NCBI RefSeq assembly: GCF_900110465.1
Contig: NZ_FODV01000008.1
Coordinates: 82,825-146,824 of the forward strand
Direction of reading: 5' to 3'
From: Halogranum amylolyticum
GTDB taxonomy: Archaea > Halobacteriota > Halobacteria > Halobacteriales > Haloferacaceae
DNA length: 64,000 nucleotides
Numbering within the stretch: position 1 is the first letter of the stretch; each line of letters begins with the position of its first letter. This document shows, piece by piece, positions 1-7,784 of this stretch. Below the pieces are notes generated by a model. That model did no database searches and was not told the origin of the DNA. It worked only from the letters and a program-made list of their open reading frames with translations. The position numbers and the translations under genes were made by a program.

Positions 1-351
1 GCGGACCTCTAGTTTGACGAGGCCGACGTCGTCGACGAACAGGTCCGTGAGCGCTCGGTTCAGTAGCGTCCGGCCGATGCCCTGTCCGCGGGACTCCGGG
101 TGGACCGCGAGGTCCTTGATGTGGCCGATGTCCCGGCCGTAGTTCGGGACGACGTCGGCGACGGTGTAGCCGAGGACGACGCCGTCGCGTTCGGCGAGGA
201 GAAACCCCGACTCGTCGAGGAACTGCTCGAAAGCGGCGTACGGCCACGGTTGGGAGAAGCACTGCTTCTCGATGCGGAAGACGTCCAGCAGATCCGCGCG
301 CTCGACCTGCCGGATGGAGAGCGGCCGACTGTCCGCGGGAGCAGTTGTCAC
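1..351 (-). CDS. rimI: Ribosomal protein S18-alanine N-acetyltransferase RimI (partial)
   Basis: GNAT-family enzyme that would acetylate protein N-termini with acetyl-CoA in the cytoplasm. The frame opens at a GTG (349-351) and runs through the left edge without a stop, so about 117 residues are seen and the C-terminal part lies outside. An early IEKQCFSQPWP block (about residues 36-46) and the acetyl-CoA loop RGQGIGR with the preceding DLAVHPES strand are typical of RimI. GTG is chosen because no in-frame ATG precedes the conserved N-terminal block. The RimI assignment rests on this combination; another GNAT subfamily is possible but less likely. Confidence 0.82.
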   Translation of the reverse strand, partial: MTTAPADSRPLSIRQVERADLLDVFRIEKQCFSQPWPYAAFEQFLDESGFLLAERDGVVLGYTVADVVPNYGRDIGHIKDLAVHPESRGQGIGRTLLNRALTDLFVDDVGLVKLEVR

Positions 352-539
352 GGGCCGACGTTAGCACTTCACCGCTAAAAACGGTGCGGCTAGACGACTC
401 GACGTCCGTTCCGTGGTATCCCCGGCCTACCGTCGGTACGGAGTGTGTACGACACACACAGTCACTCCAGAGTTATACCGGCGACCGTCGTCGTCTCAAG
501 ACGAGAACGACGGGTCGACGACCCGCACTCACCGACCAC

Positions 540-1169
540 ATGCCCTCCACACTGCGAGAGACGGCCACTGGATTCGCCCGCACCGGAGACTGGCTGGACG
601 TCGTCGAACACGGCGAACACGTCTCCTGTGCGCTCGTCGAACTGGACGCGATTCGAGACGACTTCGCCGACTCGGTCGCCGCGTGGGAACGCTGGCGGCC
701 GAAGGCAGACGAACGACTCCGTCGCGACGTCGGCGTCCGCACCGCCGACCACACGAGCGGCCACGGCGACGACACCGAGCGGGACCCCCGCTGGCGACGG
801 GGACTCCGTCGCGTCGAGCGGTTCCTCTACCTCCACGTCATGACGCTCGTCTCGCCGTACTACTTCGACACGCCCCACCTCCACGCGAGCATCGACCGCC
901 ACGACTCGCTGCGTCGACGACAACGCTACCGACTCGACATCTCCGTCGTCGACGACGACCTCCGTGCTCGGATGCGCGAACTGCTCTACGAGTACGAGAC
1001 GTCGGTGCCCCGGTGGCATCTCGCCGCCGCGAAGACGACCGAGACGGTCGTCGCCGCCGAGGGTCACGACCTCTCGCCGCGAGAGGAGACGGACGCCACC
1101 GACGCGCCGCTCCAACACGCGGTCAACCTCTCGCAACTGCAGCGAGCACACGCCCCGGCCGACGACTGA
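540..1169 (+). CDS. Conserved haloarchaeal protein of unknown function
   Basis: A 209-residue acidic, Arg- and His-rich soluble protein with no signal peptide or membrane segment. I do not recognise a named domain. The open frame extends upstream to about 345, but the ATG at 540 is preferred: the upstream part reads like non-coding sequence, and a TTATA box at 473-477 would put the transcript start near 500. Codon use (GC at third positions, many Asp and Glu) fits a real haloarchaeal gene. It is transcribed divergently from rimI and toward aconitase. Confidence 0.65.
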   Translation: MPSTLRETATGFARTGDWLDVVEHGEHVSCALVELDAIRDDFADSVAAWERWRPKADERLRRDVGVRTADHTSGHGDDTERDPRWRRGLRRVERFLYLHVMTLVSPYYFDTPHLHASIDRHDSLRRRQRYRLDISVVDDDLRARMRELLYEYETSVPRWHLAAAKTTETVVAAEGHDLSPREETDATDAPLQHAVNLSQLQRAHAPADD

Positions 1170-1256
1170 GTGCGAACGGAGGATGGAGCAGCGCGCGAAC
1201 GCTGGCGCTCACAGCGCAGCGTCGAAAAAATGGGGACGGTCGTCGGTGCAGGAGAC

Positions 1257-3230
1257 TCAGTCGTCTGCGGGTGCAGCGCCGGAGTCGGACTCGTACTGCT
1301 GTTTCGTCCACGAGAGCTTGCCACCGGCGGCGAGGATCTTGCGCTCGCGCTCGGAGGCCTTCAACGTGGCCGTCGCCTCCCAGTCGTCGTTCACGCGGAC
1401 CGTGAACTCTTCGGCACCGGACTCGACGGCGTCGGCGACGTCGTCGACGATCTCGACGTCGTCACCCTGCTCGATCTTCTCGTACGTCTCCTCGTCGATG
1501 GTGAGGGGAACGATACCGAAGTTGAACAGGTTCGCCTTGTGGATGCGGGCGAACGACTGTGCGAGGACGCCCTCGATGCCGAGGTACATCGGGCACATCG
1601 CGGCGTGCTCGCGGGAGGAACCCTGCCCGTAGTTCTCGCCGGCGACGAGGAAGCCGCCGTCGGCGTCCGCGGCGCGCTGGGCGAACGTCTCGTCGACGCG
1701 CGAGAGCGTGAACTCCGAGAGCCGCTCGATGTTCGAGCGGAACTTGAGGATGTCCGACGTGGCCGGGATGATGTGGTCCGTCGTGATGTTGTCCTCCATC
1801 TTCAGCAGCGCCTCGCCCTCGATGTCGGCGGCGAGCGGGTCCTTCAGCGGGACGTTGCCGATGTTGGGGCCCTTGATGAGGTCGTCGTCGATGGCCTCGT
1901 CGGGCGTGATGATGTCGGACTTCGAGCCGTCGTACTTCTCGGGGAGCTCCATGCCGGGCGCCTCGAGGTCGCCGAGTTCGTCGGCGAGGTCACGCGGGTC
2001 GACGATCTCGCCCTTGATGGCGGCAGCAGCCGCGACTTCCGGCGAGCAGAGGAAGACGGAGTCGTCCTCGATGCCGGAGCGACCCTCGAAGTTGCGGTTG
2101 AACGTGCGCAGCGAGACGGAGTCGGAGGCGGGGACGTGGCCGATACCGATACACGGTCCACACGTCGCCTCGGAGACGTTGACGCCTGCGGCCATCATCT
2201 CGGCGGTCCAGCCCTGGCGGGCGAGCATCTCGCTGGCCTGCTTCGAACCGGGTGCGACGATCATCTCGATGTGCTTCGCGATCTCGCGGTCCTTGACCAT
2301 CTTCGCGGCCGGGAGGACGTCCTCGTAGCCGCCGTTGGTACAGGAACCGACGATGACCTGCTCGACGCGCTCGCCCTCGACTTCGCGGACGGGAACGACG
2401 TTGTCCGGCATCGACGGCTTGGCGATGAGTGGTTCGAGGTCGGCGAGGTCGATGACGACCTCGTCGGCGTACTCCGCGTCCTCGTCGGCCGAGAGTTCGA
2501 CGTACTCGTCGCCGCGGCCCTGGCGCTCCAGGTAGTCTTTCGTCTTCTCGTCGGTCTCGAAGAGAGAGGACGTCGCGCCGAGTTCGGTCCCCATGTTGGT
2601 GATGGTGGTCCGCTCGGGGACGGTAAGCGACTCCGCACCCTCACCGGTGTACTCGAAGACCTTGCCGACGCCGCCCTTCACGCTGAGGCGACGGAGCATC
2701 TCGAGGACGATGTCCTTGGCGGTCGCCCACTCGGGGAGCTCGCCTTCGAGTTTGACGTTGACGACTTCCGGCATCTCGACGTAGTACGCGCCGCCACCCA
2801 TGGCGACGGCGATGTCGAGGCCACCCGCACCGATCGCGAGTTCGCCGAGGCCACCGGGCGTCGGCGTGTGGGAGTCCGACCCGAGCAGCGTCTTGCCGGG
2901 GGCGGCGAAGTTCTCCTTGTGGACGTTGTGACAGATACCGTTGCCCGGACGGGAGAAGTAGGCACCGTACGTGCCGGCTGCCGAGCGGAGGAAGCGGTGG
3001 TCGTCCGTGTTCTTGAAGTCGAACTGGTAGGTCTGGTGGTCACAGTACTGCGCGGCGAGCTCCGTCTGGACCTCGTCGAGGTCGAGCGCCTCGAACTGCA
3101 GCCAGACCATCGTTCCGGTCGTGTCCTGTGCGAGTACCTGGTCGATCTCGATACCGATCTCCTCACCCGGCGTGAGGTCGCCCTCGACGAGATGATCGTC
3201 GAGGATTTTCTCTGTGAGCGTCTGTCCCAT
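1257..3230 (-). CDS. acn: Aconitate hydratase
   Basis: Interconverts citrate and isocitrate in the citric acid cycle using a [4Fe-4S] cluster. The 657-residue protein carries GSCTNG (Cys297) and CGPC (Cys357, Cys360) as cluster ligands, an N-terminal HKENFAAPGKTLLGSDSHT-like substrate loop near residues 103-122, and the C-terminal swivel motif GENYGQGSSREH (531-542). The length is that of the compact archaeal aconitases rather than the roughly 900-residue bacterial AcnA. An open frame continues 18 codons upstream, but the ATG at 3230 fits the family N-terminus and a TATA box about 30 bases upstream, giving an almost leaderless transcript. Expected cytoplasmic housekeeping enzyme, single gene. 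Confidence 0.96.
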   Translation of the reverse strand: MGQTLTEKILDDHLVEGDLTPGEEIGIEIDQVLAQDTTGTMVWLQFEALDLDEVQTELAAQYCDHQTYQFDFKNTDDHRFLRSAAGTYGAYFSRPGNGICHNVHKENFAAPGKTLLGSDSHTPTPGGLGELAIGAGGLDIAVAMGGGAYYVEMPEVVNVKLEGELPEWATAKDIVLEMLRRLSVKGGVGKVFEYTGEGAESLTVPERTTITNMGTELGATSSLFETDEKTKDYLERQGRGDEYVELSADEDAEYADEVVIDLADLEPLIAKPSMPDNVVPVREVEGERVEQVIVGSCTNGGYEDVLPAAKMVKDREIAKHIEMIVAPGSKQASEMLARQGWTAEMMAAGVNVSEATCGPCIGIGHVPASDSVSLRTFNRNFEGRSGIEDDSVFLCSPEVAAAAAIKGEIVDPRDLADELGDLEAPGMELPEKYDGSKSDIITPDEAIDDDLIKGPNIGNVPLKDPLAADIEGEALLKMEDNITTDHIIPATSDILKFRSNIERLSEFTLSRVDETFAQRAADADGGFLVAGENYGQGSSREHAAMCPMYLGIEGVLAQSFARIHKANLFNFGIVPLTIDEETYEKIEQGDDVEIVDDVADAVESGAEEFTVRVNDDWEATATLKASERERKILAAGGKLSWTKQQYESDSGAAPADD

Positions 3231-3256
3231 AACGTCCGTTGGTCGTTCCTCTGCGG

Positions 3257-3263
3257 ATATAAA
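3257..3263 (-). promoter_or_regulatory. TATA box of the aconitase gene
   Basis: The minus strand reads TTTATAT here, centred 30 bases before the ATG at 3230. With the usual 24-28 base TATA-to-start spacing of archaeal promoters, transcription would begin within a few bases of the start codon. No Shine-Dalgarno-like sequence lies between. Confidence 0.7.
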
Positions 3264-3407
3264 TCCCGCGTGTTTCCGTTCCAATTACCGTGTGAAATAA
3301 GCGCTGTCCGGCAATTTTCGCGCGTGGTTCTAAACTAACTCGTGTCTGAGTTGTAATCCTCTGCAACGAGTCAGCAGTTTTTTCGTCGGGTGAGTGGACG
3401 AACGACC

Positions 3408-3887
3408 ATGTACAAAGCCGGGTCGTTCGTCGCAGAACACGTCAGTCCGCTCACCGAAGCGCAGATCCAGCCCAACGGCGTCGATCTCACGCTCGACGCC
3501 GTCTTCGAGCAGCGCGACCCTGGCCGCATCGGCGTCGACGGGAAGGAGATCGGCGAGCGGCAGGCCGTCGAACGGGAGGAACGGGACGAAGGAACCGACT
3601 CGTACTACCTGCCGGCGGGTGGCTACATCGTCCGCTACGCGGAGACGGTCCACATCCCCGAGGGTCACGTCGGCTTCATCTACCCGCGGTCGTCGCTGAT
3701 GCGGAACTCCTGTATGCTCAACACCGCCGTCTGGGACGCCGGCTACGAAGGGCGAGGCGAAGGACTGCTCCAGGTGCACCACGACGTCGAACTCGAACGC
3801 GACGCCCGGATCGCGCAGTTGGTGCTCGCCGAGGGGAGCCACGACGACGCCTACGACGGGAGCTATCAGGGCGAGAACCTCGAGTAG
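3408..3887 (+). CDS. dut: dUTP diphosphatase (dUTPase / dCTP-deaminase superfamily)
   Basis: Predicted to hydrolyse dUTP to dUMP and pyrophosphate, keeping uracil out of DNA. The 159-residue protein has QPNGVDLT (21-28), YPRSSLMR (92-99) and TAVWDAGYEGRGE (106-118), the nucleotide-binding motifs of the trimeric dUTPase/dCTP-deaminase fold. The length matches the short haloarchaeal proteins annotated as Dut rather than the roughly 195-residue Dcd. The ATG at 3408 is preferred to an upstream in-frame ATG at 3390 because homologs begin with MYKSG-like residues. A bifunctional deaminase-diphosphatase cannot be excluded from sequence alone. Confidence 0.85.
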   Translation: MYKAGSFVAEHVSPLTEAQIQPNGVDLTLDAVFEQRDPGRIGVDGKEIGERQAVEREERDEGTDSYYLPAGGYIVRYAETVHIPEGHVGFIYPRSSLMRNSCMLNTAVWDAGYEGRGEGLLQVHHDVELERDARIAQLVLAEGSHDDAYDGSYQGENLE

Positions 3888-4013
3888 TCGACGTGTCTGC
3901 ACGGCGAGACTGTCACCCCGGTCGATCACGTCCCGAAGTCATCTCTTTTCGGACAGTCTAGCCACAATCAAGCCCTCAGCGAGCGATATCTCTCTTCGGA
4001 GGAGGGAGACACA

Positions 4014-4643
4014 ATGGTAGAGACAACACAGGTACGAATCGGGCACTGCTGTCCAGACGCGTCGGGCGTGGACATCTATCTGAACGACGACCGGGCGTTC
4101 GACAACGTCAAATTCGGGAACGTCAGCGAGTACGCCTCGTTGCAACCGGGCGAGTACGAGATCGCGGTCGTCCCGAAGGGTGAAGACCGCTCGAAAGCGG
4201 TCATCGACGAGACGCTGACCCTGAAGCAGGGTCAGGACTACTCGGTGCTCGCGACGGGGTTCGCCGACGACATCCAGCCGCTCGTCCTGACCGACGAGAA
4301 CGGGGACGTCCCGCAGGGGAAGTGTCACGCGCGCTTCGTCCACTGTTCGCCGGACGCCCCGAAACTGGACGTCCGAACGACCGACGGGCAGACGCTCTTC
4401 GAGAACGTCGGGTTCCGGAAAGCGAGCAACTACGAACCCGTCGACGCCGGGACCTACGACCTCGAACTGTGCCGCGCCGGCACCGACGAGGTCGTCCTCG
4501 AACTGTCGGACTGCCAGTTCGAGGGCGGCGAGACGTGTACGGTGTTCGGTATCGACACCGCCTCGTCGCTGGAGGCGATTATCACCCGCGACGCCGGGTC
4601 ACCGGCGGCGAAGGGCGGCGGGAAGCGCGGTCGGGCGTACTGA
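4014..4643 (+). CDS. DUF4397 domain-containing protein
   Basis: A 209-residue protein built of two related halves, each opening with a similar signature: RIGHCCPDASGVDIYLND at residues 8-25 and RFVHCSPDAPKLDV at about 107-120. This matches the DUF4397 fold, a beta-sandwich of unknown function often found in extracellular proteins. No signal peptide is visible, so it is probably cytoplasmic here. Several Cys residues in the HC(C/S)PDA motifs could bind metal. The C-terminal tail is Gly/Lys-rich and basic (KGGGKRGRAY), unusual for an acidic proteome. Stand-alone gene followed by an oligo-T stretch. Confidence 0.85.
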   Translation: MVETTQVRIGHCCPDASGVDIYLNDDRAFDNVKFGNVSEYASLQPGEYEIAVVPKGEDRSKAVIDETLTLKQGQDYSVLATGFADDIQPLVLTDENGDVPQGKCHARFVHCSPDAPKLDVRTTDGQTLFENVGFRKASNYEPVDAGTYDLELCRAGTDEVVLELSDCQFEGGETCTVFGIDTASSLEAIITRDAGSPAAKGGGKRGRAY

Positions 4644-4677
4644 CGACCGACGTCGACAAAGTACGCCACAGAGCCGG

Positions 4678-4683
4678 TTTTTT
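4678..4683 (+). terminator. Oligo-T terminator after the DUF4397 gene
   Basis: A run of six T residues followed by AATTC lies 35 bases after the stop codon at 4643. Archaeal transcription commonly ends at such U-rich runs without a hairpin. No stem-loop is seen directly upstream. Confidence 0.45.
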
Positions 4684-4739
4684 AATTCAGAACTGACGAG
4701 CGCAGAACGACTTATCTCTGTTGCCGGCAGCTACGTGTC

Positions 4740-5075
4740 GTGAATACAGGGGACGTTGGAACTCTCGGTCTCGGCGTCGTCTTCGGATTCGTCGGCTGGT
4801 CGTTGTTCAGTCCGCTCGGGGCAGTTCCCGCATTTCTCGTCGGTACGTGGGTCGGTGGAAGACTGGCGACGTTGAGCGAGCAGATCGAGTCGTTGGAAGC
4901 GCGGATTGTGGAACTAGAAGCGGAGCGAGATGGGGGACGTGTGATTGCAGAACCGAACAACCGCCGTGGCGCGTGGCTTCGCGGCGACGGCCGCGAACCA
5001 CGCACGCGAGGTTTTCGCGAGCATCGCGAGCGAAGGGCAGCAAGAGCGAAGCTCTTGCGAGGGATGACTGAGTGA
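4740..5075 (+). CDS. Small membrane protein with a repeat-derived C-terminus
   Basis: A 111-residue protein starting at GTG 4740. Residues about 6-40 form one or two hydrophobic helices, followed by a short coiled-coil-like stretch (SEQIESLEARIVELEAERD). From about residue 76 the protein becomes Arg-rich, basic and low in complexity, exactly where the DNA enters a dispersed GCGAG-rich repeat (4963-5130). I infer that the repeat entered or grew into the 3' end of the gene and replaced the original C-terminus. The first 75 residues look like a normal haloarchaeal protein; function unknown. Confidence 0.55.
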   Translation: MNTGDVGTLGLGVVFGFVGWSLFSPLGAVPAFLVGTWVGGRLATLSEQIESLEARIVELEAERDGGRVIAEPNNRRGAWLRGDGREPRTRGFREHRERRAARAKLLRGMTE

Positions 5076-5130
5076 ACGAGCACTGCGAGTGAACGAAGGA
5101 ATCGGTTGGGGAGGGTGTGGCCGTGCTGTC
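4963..5130 (+). repeat. Dispersed GC-rich repeat, copy 1
   Basis: Contains GTGGCGCGTGGCT, GAGCGAAGGGCAGCAAGAGC and, at 5099-5115, GAATCGGTTGGGGAGGG followed by TGTGGCCG. The last block recurs at 39701-39717 and the first two recur on the minus strand at 54430-54590. The three sites therefore belong to one family, with pieces of it kept at each. No ORF spans the repeat apart from the C-terminus of the gene at 4740. Confidence 0.75.
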
Positions 5131-5194
5131 AGGGCGGGACTTTCGAGGTGTCCGTAGCGTACTTGCCACTGCAAGGTAGCACATCAACGAAAGT

Positions 5195-5214
5195 GGGCCG
5201 GGAGGGACTTGAAC
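5195..5214 (-). repeat. Duplicated 3' end of tRNA-Lys (possible attachment-site remnant)
   Basis: The 20 bases here are identical to 5349-5368, the T-loop-to-acceptor 3' end of the tRNA-Lys gene, and lie in the same orientation 154 bases away. A truncated tRNA 3' end beside an intact tRNA is the footprint left when an integrase recombines at a tRNA gene. No integrase or cargo remains between the copies, so this would be a remnant after excision or decay. Confidence 0.65.
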
Positions 5215-5277
5215 TACGCCCAGACGTGCTCGCTCACTTACGTTCGCTGCGCGCGACTGGTCTGCTTCAAGTCCCTC
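5202..5277. repeat. Inverted repeat starting in the tRNA-Lys fragment
   Basis: GAGGGACTTGAA (5202-5213) is matched by its exact complement TTCAAGTCCCTC (5266-5277), giving 12-base arms around a 52-base centre. One arm is the duplicated tRNA T-arm sequence, so part of the tRNA 3' end exists here in both orientations. The centre is GC-rich and has no recognisable gene. Confidence 0.6.
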
Positions 5278-5347
5278 GTAGCCGCACACTGCAACACGCG
5301 AGTGGCGAGCACACGAGGTGCTCGCTGGCGTGTAGGTTCCGTAGAAG

Positions 5348-5462
5348 CGGGCCGGGAGGGACTTGAACCCCCGACCGTCTGGTGTCTCCCGCAACCACGC
5401 GCAAAACCGCTCGCGTAGTCACGATAAAAGCCAGACGCTCTGCCGAACTGAGCTACCGGCCC
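5348..5462 (-). tRNA. tRNA-Lys (anticodon UUU) with a 41-base intron
   Basis: The 7-base acceptor stem GGGCCGG/CCGGCCC, D-arm, 5-base anticodon stem TCTGG/CCAGA, TTCAAGT T-loop and a G discriminator fold into a standard cloverleaf. The anticodon loop reads C-T-TTT-A and is interrupted after position 37 by 41 extra bases (5384-5424), after which the loop resumes with A38. This is the canonical archaeal intron position, cut by the splicing endonuclease at a bulge-helix-bulge. The spliced tRNA would be 74 bases. I did not verify the bulge-helix-bulge pairing base by base. Confidence 0.93.
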
Positions 5463-5545
5463 TCACTTCCACCTTACTGCACTACCGTATAAGCGTTTAC
5501 GATTATCTCGAAGCCCTTACCGCACCACTCCTCGTCACCTCATCC

Positions 5546-6796
5546 ATGACAGACCTCCGGACGTTCGCCGAAGCCCTCCTCCGATTCGACACGACAGGCG
5601 GCGACGAGGCCGCCGCGCAGGCGTGGTTCCGCGAGCGACTCTACGATCTCGGGTTCGAGACCTACGAGTGGACCGCCGACGCCGACCAACTCGCCGAGCA
5701 CCCCTCCTTCCCCGACGACCCCGCCGACATCGACGTGGCGGATCGACCGAGCGTCGGTGGCGTTCTGGAGTTCGGAGACCCCGAGGCGGGCAAGACGCTC
5801 GTCCTGAACGGCCACGTCGACGTGGTGCCGGTCGAACGCGACCTCTGGAGCAGCGATCCGTTCGAACCGACGTGGATCGAAGACGGGGAGAACCTCCGAG
5901 CACGCGGCGCGGCGGACATGAAGTCCGGACTCACGGCGTGCGTCTTCGCGGCACTGGCGCTGCGGAAAGAACACGACGAGCACGAGTCCCTCGATGGCCG
6001 CGTCGTCGTCGAGTCCGTCGTCGGCGAAGAGGAGGGTGGCATCGGTGCGGCGGCCGCGGCGCTCGACAACCCCTACCCCTTCGAGCGGGACGCCGCGCTC
6101 GTCGCCGAACCGACTAATTTGCGGGTCGTGACGGCGACGGAAGGGAGCGTGATGAAGCGACTCCATCTCACCGGTCGGTCCGCGCACGCCGCGACGCGGT
6201 GGGTCGGCGAGTCCGTGCTGCCACACTTCGAGACGGTTCGCCACGCCTTCGAGGAGCTGGAGCAGGAACGAGGCGAGTCGGTGTCACATCCGCTGTACAA
6301 CGAGTTCCCGATTCCGTGGCCGGTCGTCTTCGGAACCGTGCAGGCCGGGTCGTGGGCGTCGACGGTCCCGGCGGAGTTGACGGCTGAGGTCCGCATCGGC
6401 GTCGCCCCGGGCGAGACCGTCGACGAGGTCGAAACACAGTTCGAGGAGCGACTGGCCGAGGTCGTCGCCGACAGCGAGTGGCTCTCGGCACGCCCGCCGA
6501 AGTTCGAGCGGTTCTCCGTCCAGTTCGAGGCGGGTGAGACCGCCCCCGACGAGTCGGTCGTCGCGGCGCTCCGAGGCGGGATGCGAGAGGCGGGACTCGA
6601 CGACACCGACCCGCGAGGTGCGACCTACGGGGCGGACTCGCGACACTACGTCGCCGCCGGGATCCCGACGGTGCTCTTCGGACCGGGAACGATAGAACAG
6701 GCGCACTACCCCGACGAGACGGTCCGTTGGTCGGACGTCGAACGAGCGCGCGAGACGATTACCGCGAGCGCACGGCGCTATCTCTCCGCGAAGTAG
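5546..6796 (+). CDS. M20-family metallopeptidase (ArgE/DapE type)
   Basis: A 416-residue di-zinc amidohydrolase or peptidase. The metal and catalytic residues are present: GHVDVVP with His90 and Asp92, bridging Asp124 in ADMKSG, the catalytic Glu of GEEEGG near 160-165, and a C-terminal His in QAHYPDE near residue 393. Between them is the dimerisation domain with VMKRLHLTGRSAHAA. The ATG at 5546 is used; the frame extends upstream across the tRNA-Lys gene and cannot be coding there. Substrate could be acetylornithine, succinyl-diaminopimelate or a dipeptide; haloarchaeal copies are annotated variously. No arginine or lysine pathway neighbours help. The 3' end overlaps the convergent gene by 19 bases. 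Confidence 0.9.
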   Translation: MTDLRTFAEALLRFDTTGGDEAAAQAWFRERLYDLGFETYEWTADADQLAEHPSFPDDPADIDVADRPSVGGVLEFGDPEAGKTLVLNGHVDVVPVERDLWSSDPFEPTWIEDGENLRARGAADMKSGLTACVFAALALRKEHDEHESLDGRVVVESVVGEEEGGIGAAAAALDNPYPFERDAALVAEPTNLRVVTATEGSVMKRLHLTGRSAHAATRWVGESVLPHFETVRHAFEELEQERGESVSHPLYNEFPIPWPVVFGTVQAGSWASTVPAELTAEVRIGVAPGETVDEVETQFEERLAEVVADSEWLSARPPKFERFSVQFEAGETAPDESVVAALRGGMREAGLDDTDPRGATYGADSRHYVAAGIPTVLFGPGTIEQAHYPDETVRWSDVERARETITASARRYLSAK

Positions 6797-7452
6797 TCGT
6801 CGAGGGCGTCGGCGACGACGTCGCCGGGCGTCCGGTTCTGCACCGACGCGCGGCGGCGGAGTTCGTTGTACAGCTCCGGCGGCAGGTCGAGACCGATCCG
6901 CCCCGGTCTGACGCCGTAGCCGCGGAGCGCGTCGGCCGGATCGGTGCCGTCGTTGATCTCGCTGGCGATGGCGCGCACCTCTCGGACCGTCAGGTCGCTG
7001 TCGATGGTCGCCCACGCGAGTGTGAACCGCGCCTCCCCGGGGACGCGAGCGATGTGTTTCGCCGCCGTCGGCGCGATGTGGCCGCGGGCGACGTGTCGCC
7101 GGATCGACTGCGGGAGGTCGTGCACCCGCGCCCACTTGCGGATGAAGGCGATCGAGGCGACGCCGTCAGTCCGTTCTGCGGCGGCCTTGTAGGAGCCGAC
7201 GCCGCGGACGAGTGCCGCACACGCTGCCGCCCCGCGGAGCATGTAGACGTTGTCCTCGGCACCGGCGGTATTCTGCGCGAACGCGCTGACCGTCTCGGCG
7301 GCCTCGGCGACGCTCTCGGGGTCGTCGGGGTCGAAGCCGACCGCCTCCGAGGCCCGTTCGCCGGTGACGGCCGGGTCCGCACGCACGACGGGCTCGCCGA
7401 CCGGTTCTTCGCGGTCGGCCGGCAGTCTCGTCTGCGGCGACTCGTCTGTCAT
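6778..7452 (-). CDS. Conserved haloarchaeal protein with helix-turn-helix-like core and RHH-like C-terminus
   Basis: A 224-residue soluble protein. The central part (about 85-170) is helical and contains SIAFIRKWARVHDLPQSIRR followed by VARGHIAPTAAKHIARV, which resembles the helical core of ParB/KorB-like DNA-binding domains. Residues about 187-222 (LDLPPELYNELRRRA and a following helix) resemble a ribbon-helix-helix segment. From memory I associate this with the haloarchaeal family DUF7119. A DNA-binding role is inference. It is convergent with, and overlaps, the M20 peptidase gene. Confidence 0.75.
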   Translation of the reverse strand: MTDESPQTRLPADREEPVGEPVVRADPAVTGERASEAVGFDPDDPESVAEAAETVSAFAQNTAGAEDNVYMLRGAAACAALVRGVGSYKAAAERTDGVASIAFIRKWARVHDLPQSIRRHVARGHIAPTAAKHIARVPGEARFTLAWATIDSDLTVREVRAIASEINDGTDPADALRGYGVRPGRIGLDLPPELYNELRRRASVQNRTPGDVVADALDDYFAER

Positions 7453-7552
7453 ACAGTGTCAGATTGTGTGGTTGCTACCAAAAGCATCTCGCTGTCGCGT
7501 AAGATTTGCACAGGTGGGTCGGTTCGTGGTACGTCGGTGGGTTACGAAGTGG

Positions 7553-7687
7553 CTACTCGTCCGCTTCCTCCCGGCGCTCCGAGAGATGTTCCCAGATCTC
7601 GGTACAGCCGGACCCGTCTTCGAGGTCGTTCAGATGGGCGTCGTGTCGCTCGTCGGCGTCGTTGAGTTCGGCTGCGGGCTCACTCAT
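7553..7687 (-). CDS. Small acidic haloarchaeal protein (44 aa)
   Basis: A 44-residue frame beginning MSEPAAELNDADERHDAHL and containing DGSGCTEIWEHLSERRE. The Cys in GSGCTEIWEHLSE and the His-rich lead look conserved-protein-like rather than random. Its ATG lies inside the stop region of the 34-residue frame upstream (7680-7784), so the two would be translationally coupled. Function unknown. Codon use and the overlap support a real gene, but the short length limits certainty. Confidence 0.6.
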   Translation of the reverse strand: MSEPAAELNDADERHDAHLNDLEDGSGCTEIWEHLSERREEADE

Positions 7688-7784
7688 CGGTCCGCGCCCC
7701 CTGCGAGGGTTCGTACAGTTCCGGGGCGACGTCTGCGGAGACGTGGTCGCGAACGTCGCGGTCGGGTTCGTGGCTACTCATCAT
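7680..7784 (-). CDS. Small acidic protein upstream of and coupled to the 44-aa gene
   Basis: A 34-residue frame (MMSSHEPDRDVRDHVSADVA then PELYEPSQGARTDE) ending TGA at 7680-7682, overlapping the ATG of the next gene. A TTATG-type TATA element at about 7808-7814 sits roughly 27 bases before the ATG at 7784, giving a leaderless mRNA. No domain is recognised. The VSADVAPELYEPS stretch has the look of a conserved peptide, but this is judged by eye only. Confidence 0.45.
   Translation of the reverse strand: MMSSHEPDRDVRDHVSADVAPELYEPSQGARTDE

Noticed and set aside
1170..3338. Plus-strand 722-codon frame over aconitase
   Set aside because: It is a frame shadow of the aconitase gene with no family resemblance; high GC and third-position bias give long false frames.
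5363..5545. Extended N-terminus of the M20 peptidase across tRNA-Lys
   Set aside because: The frame reads through the tRNA gene; the ATG at 5546 matches the family start.
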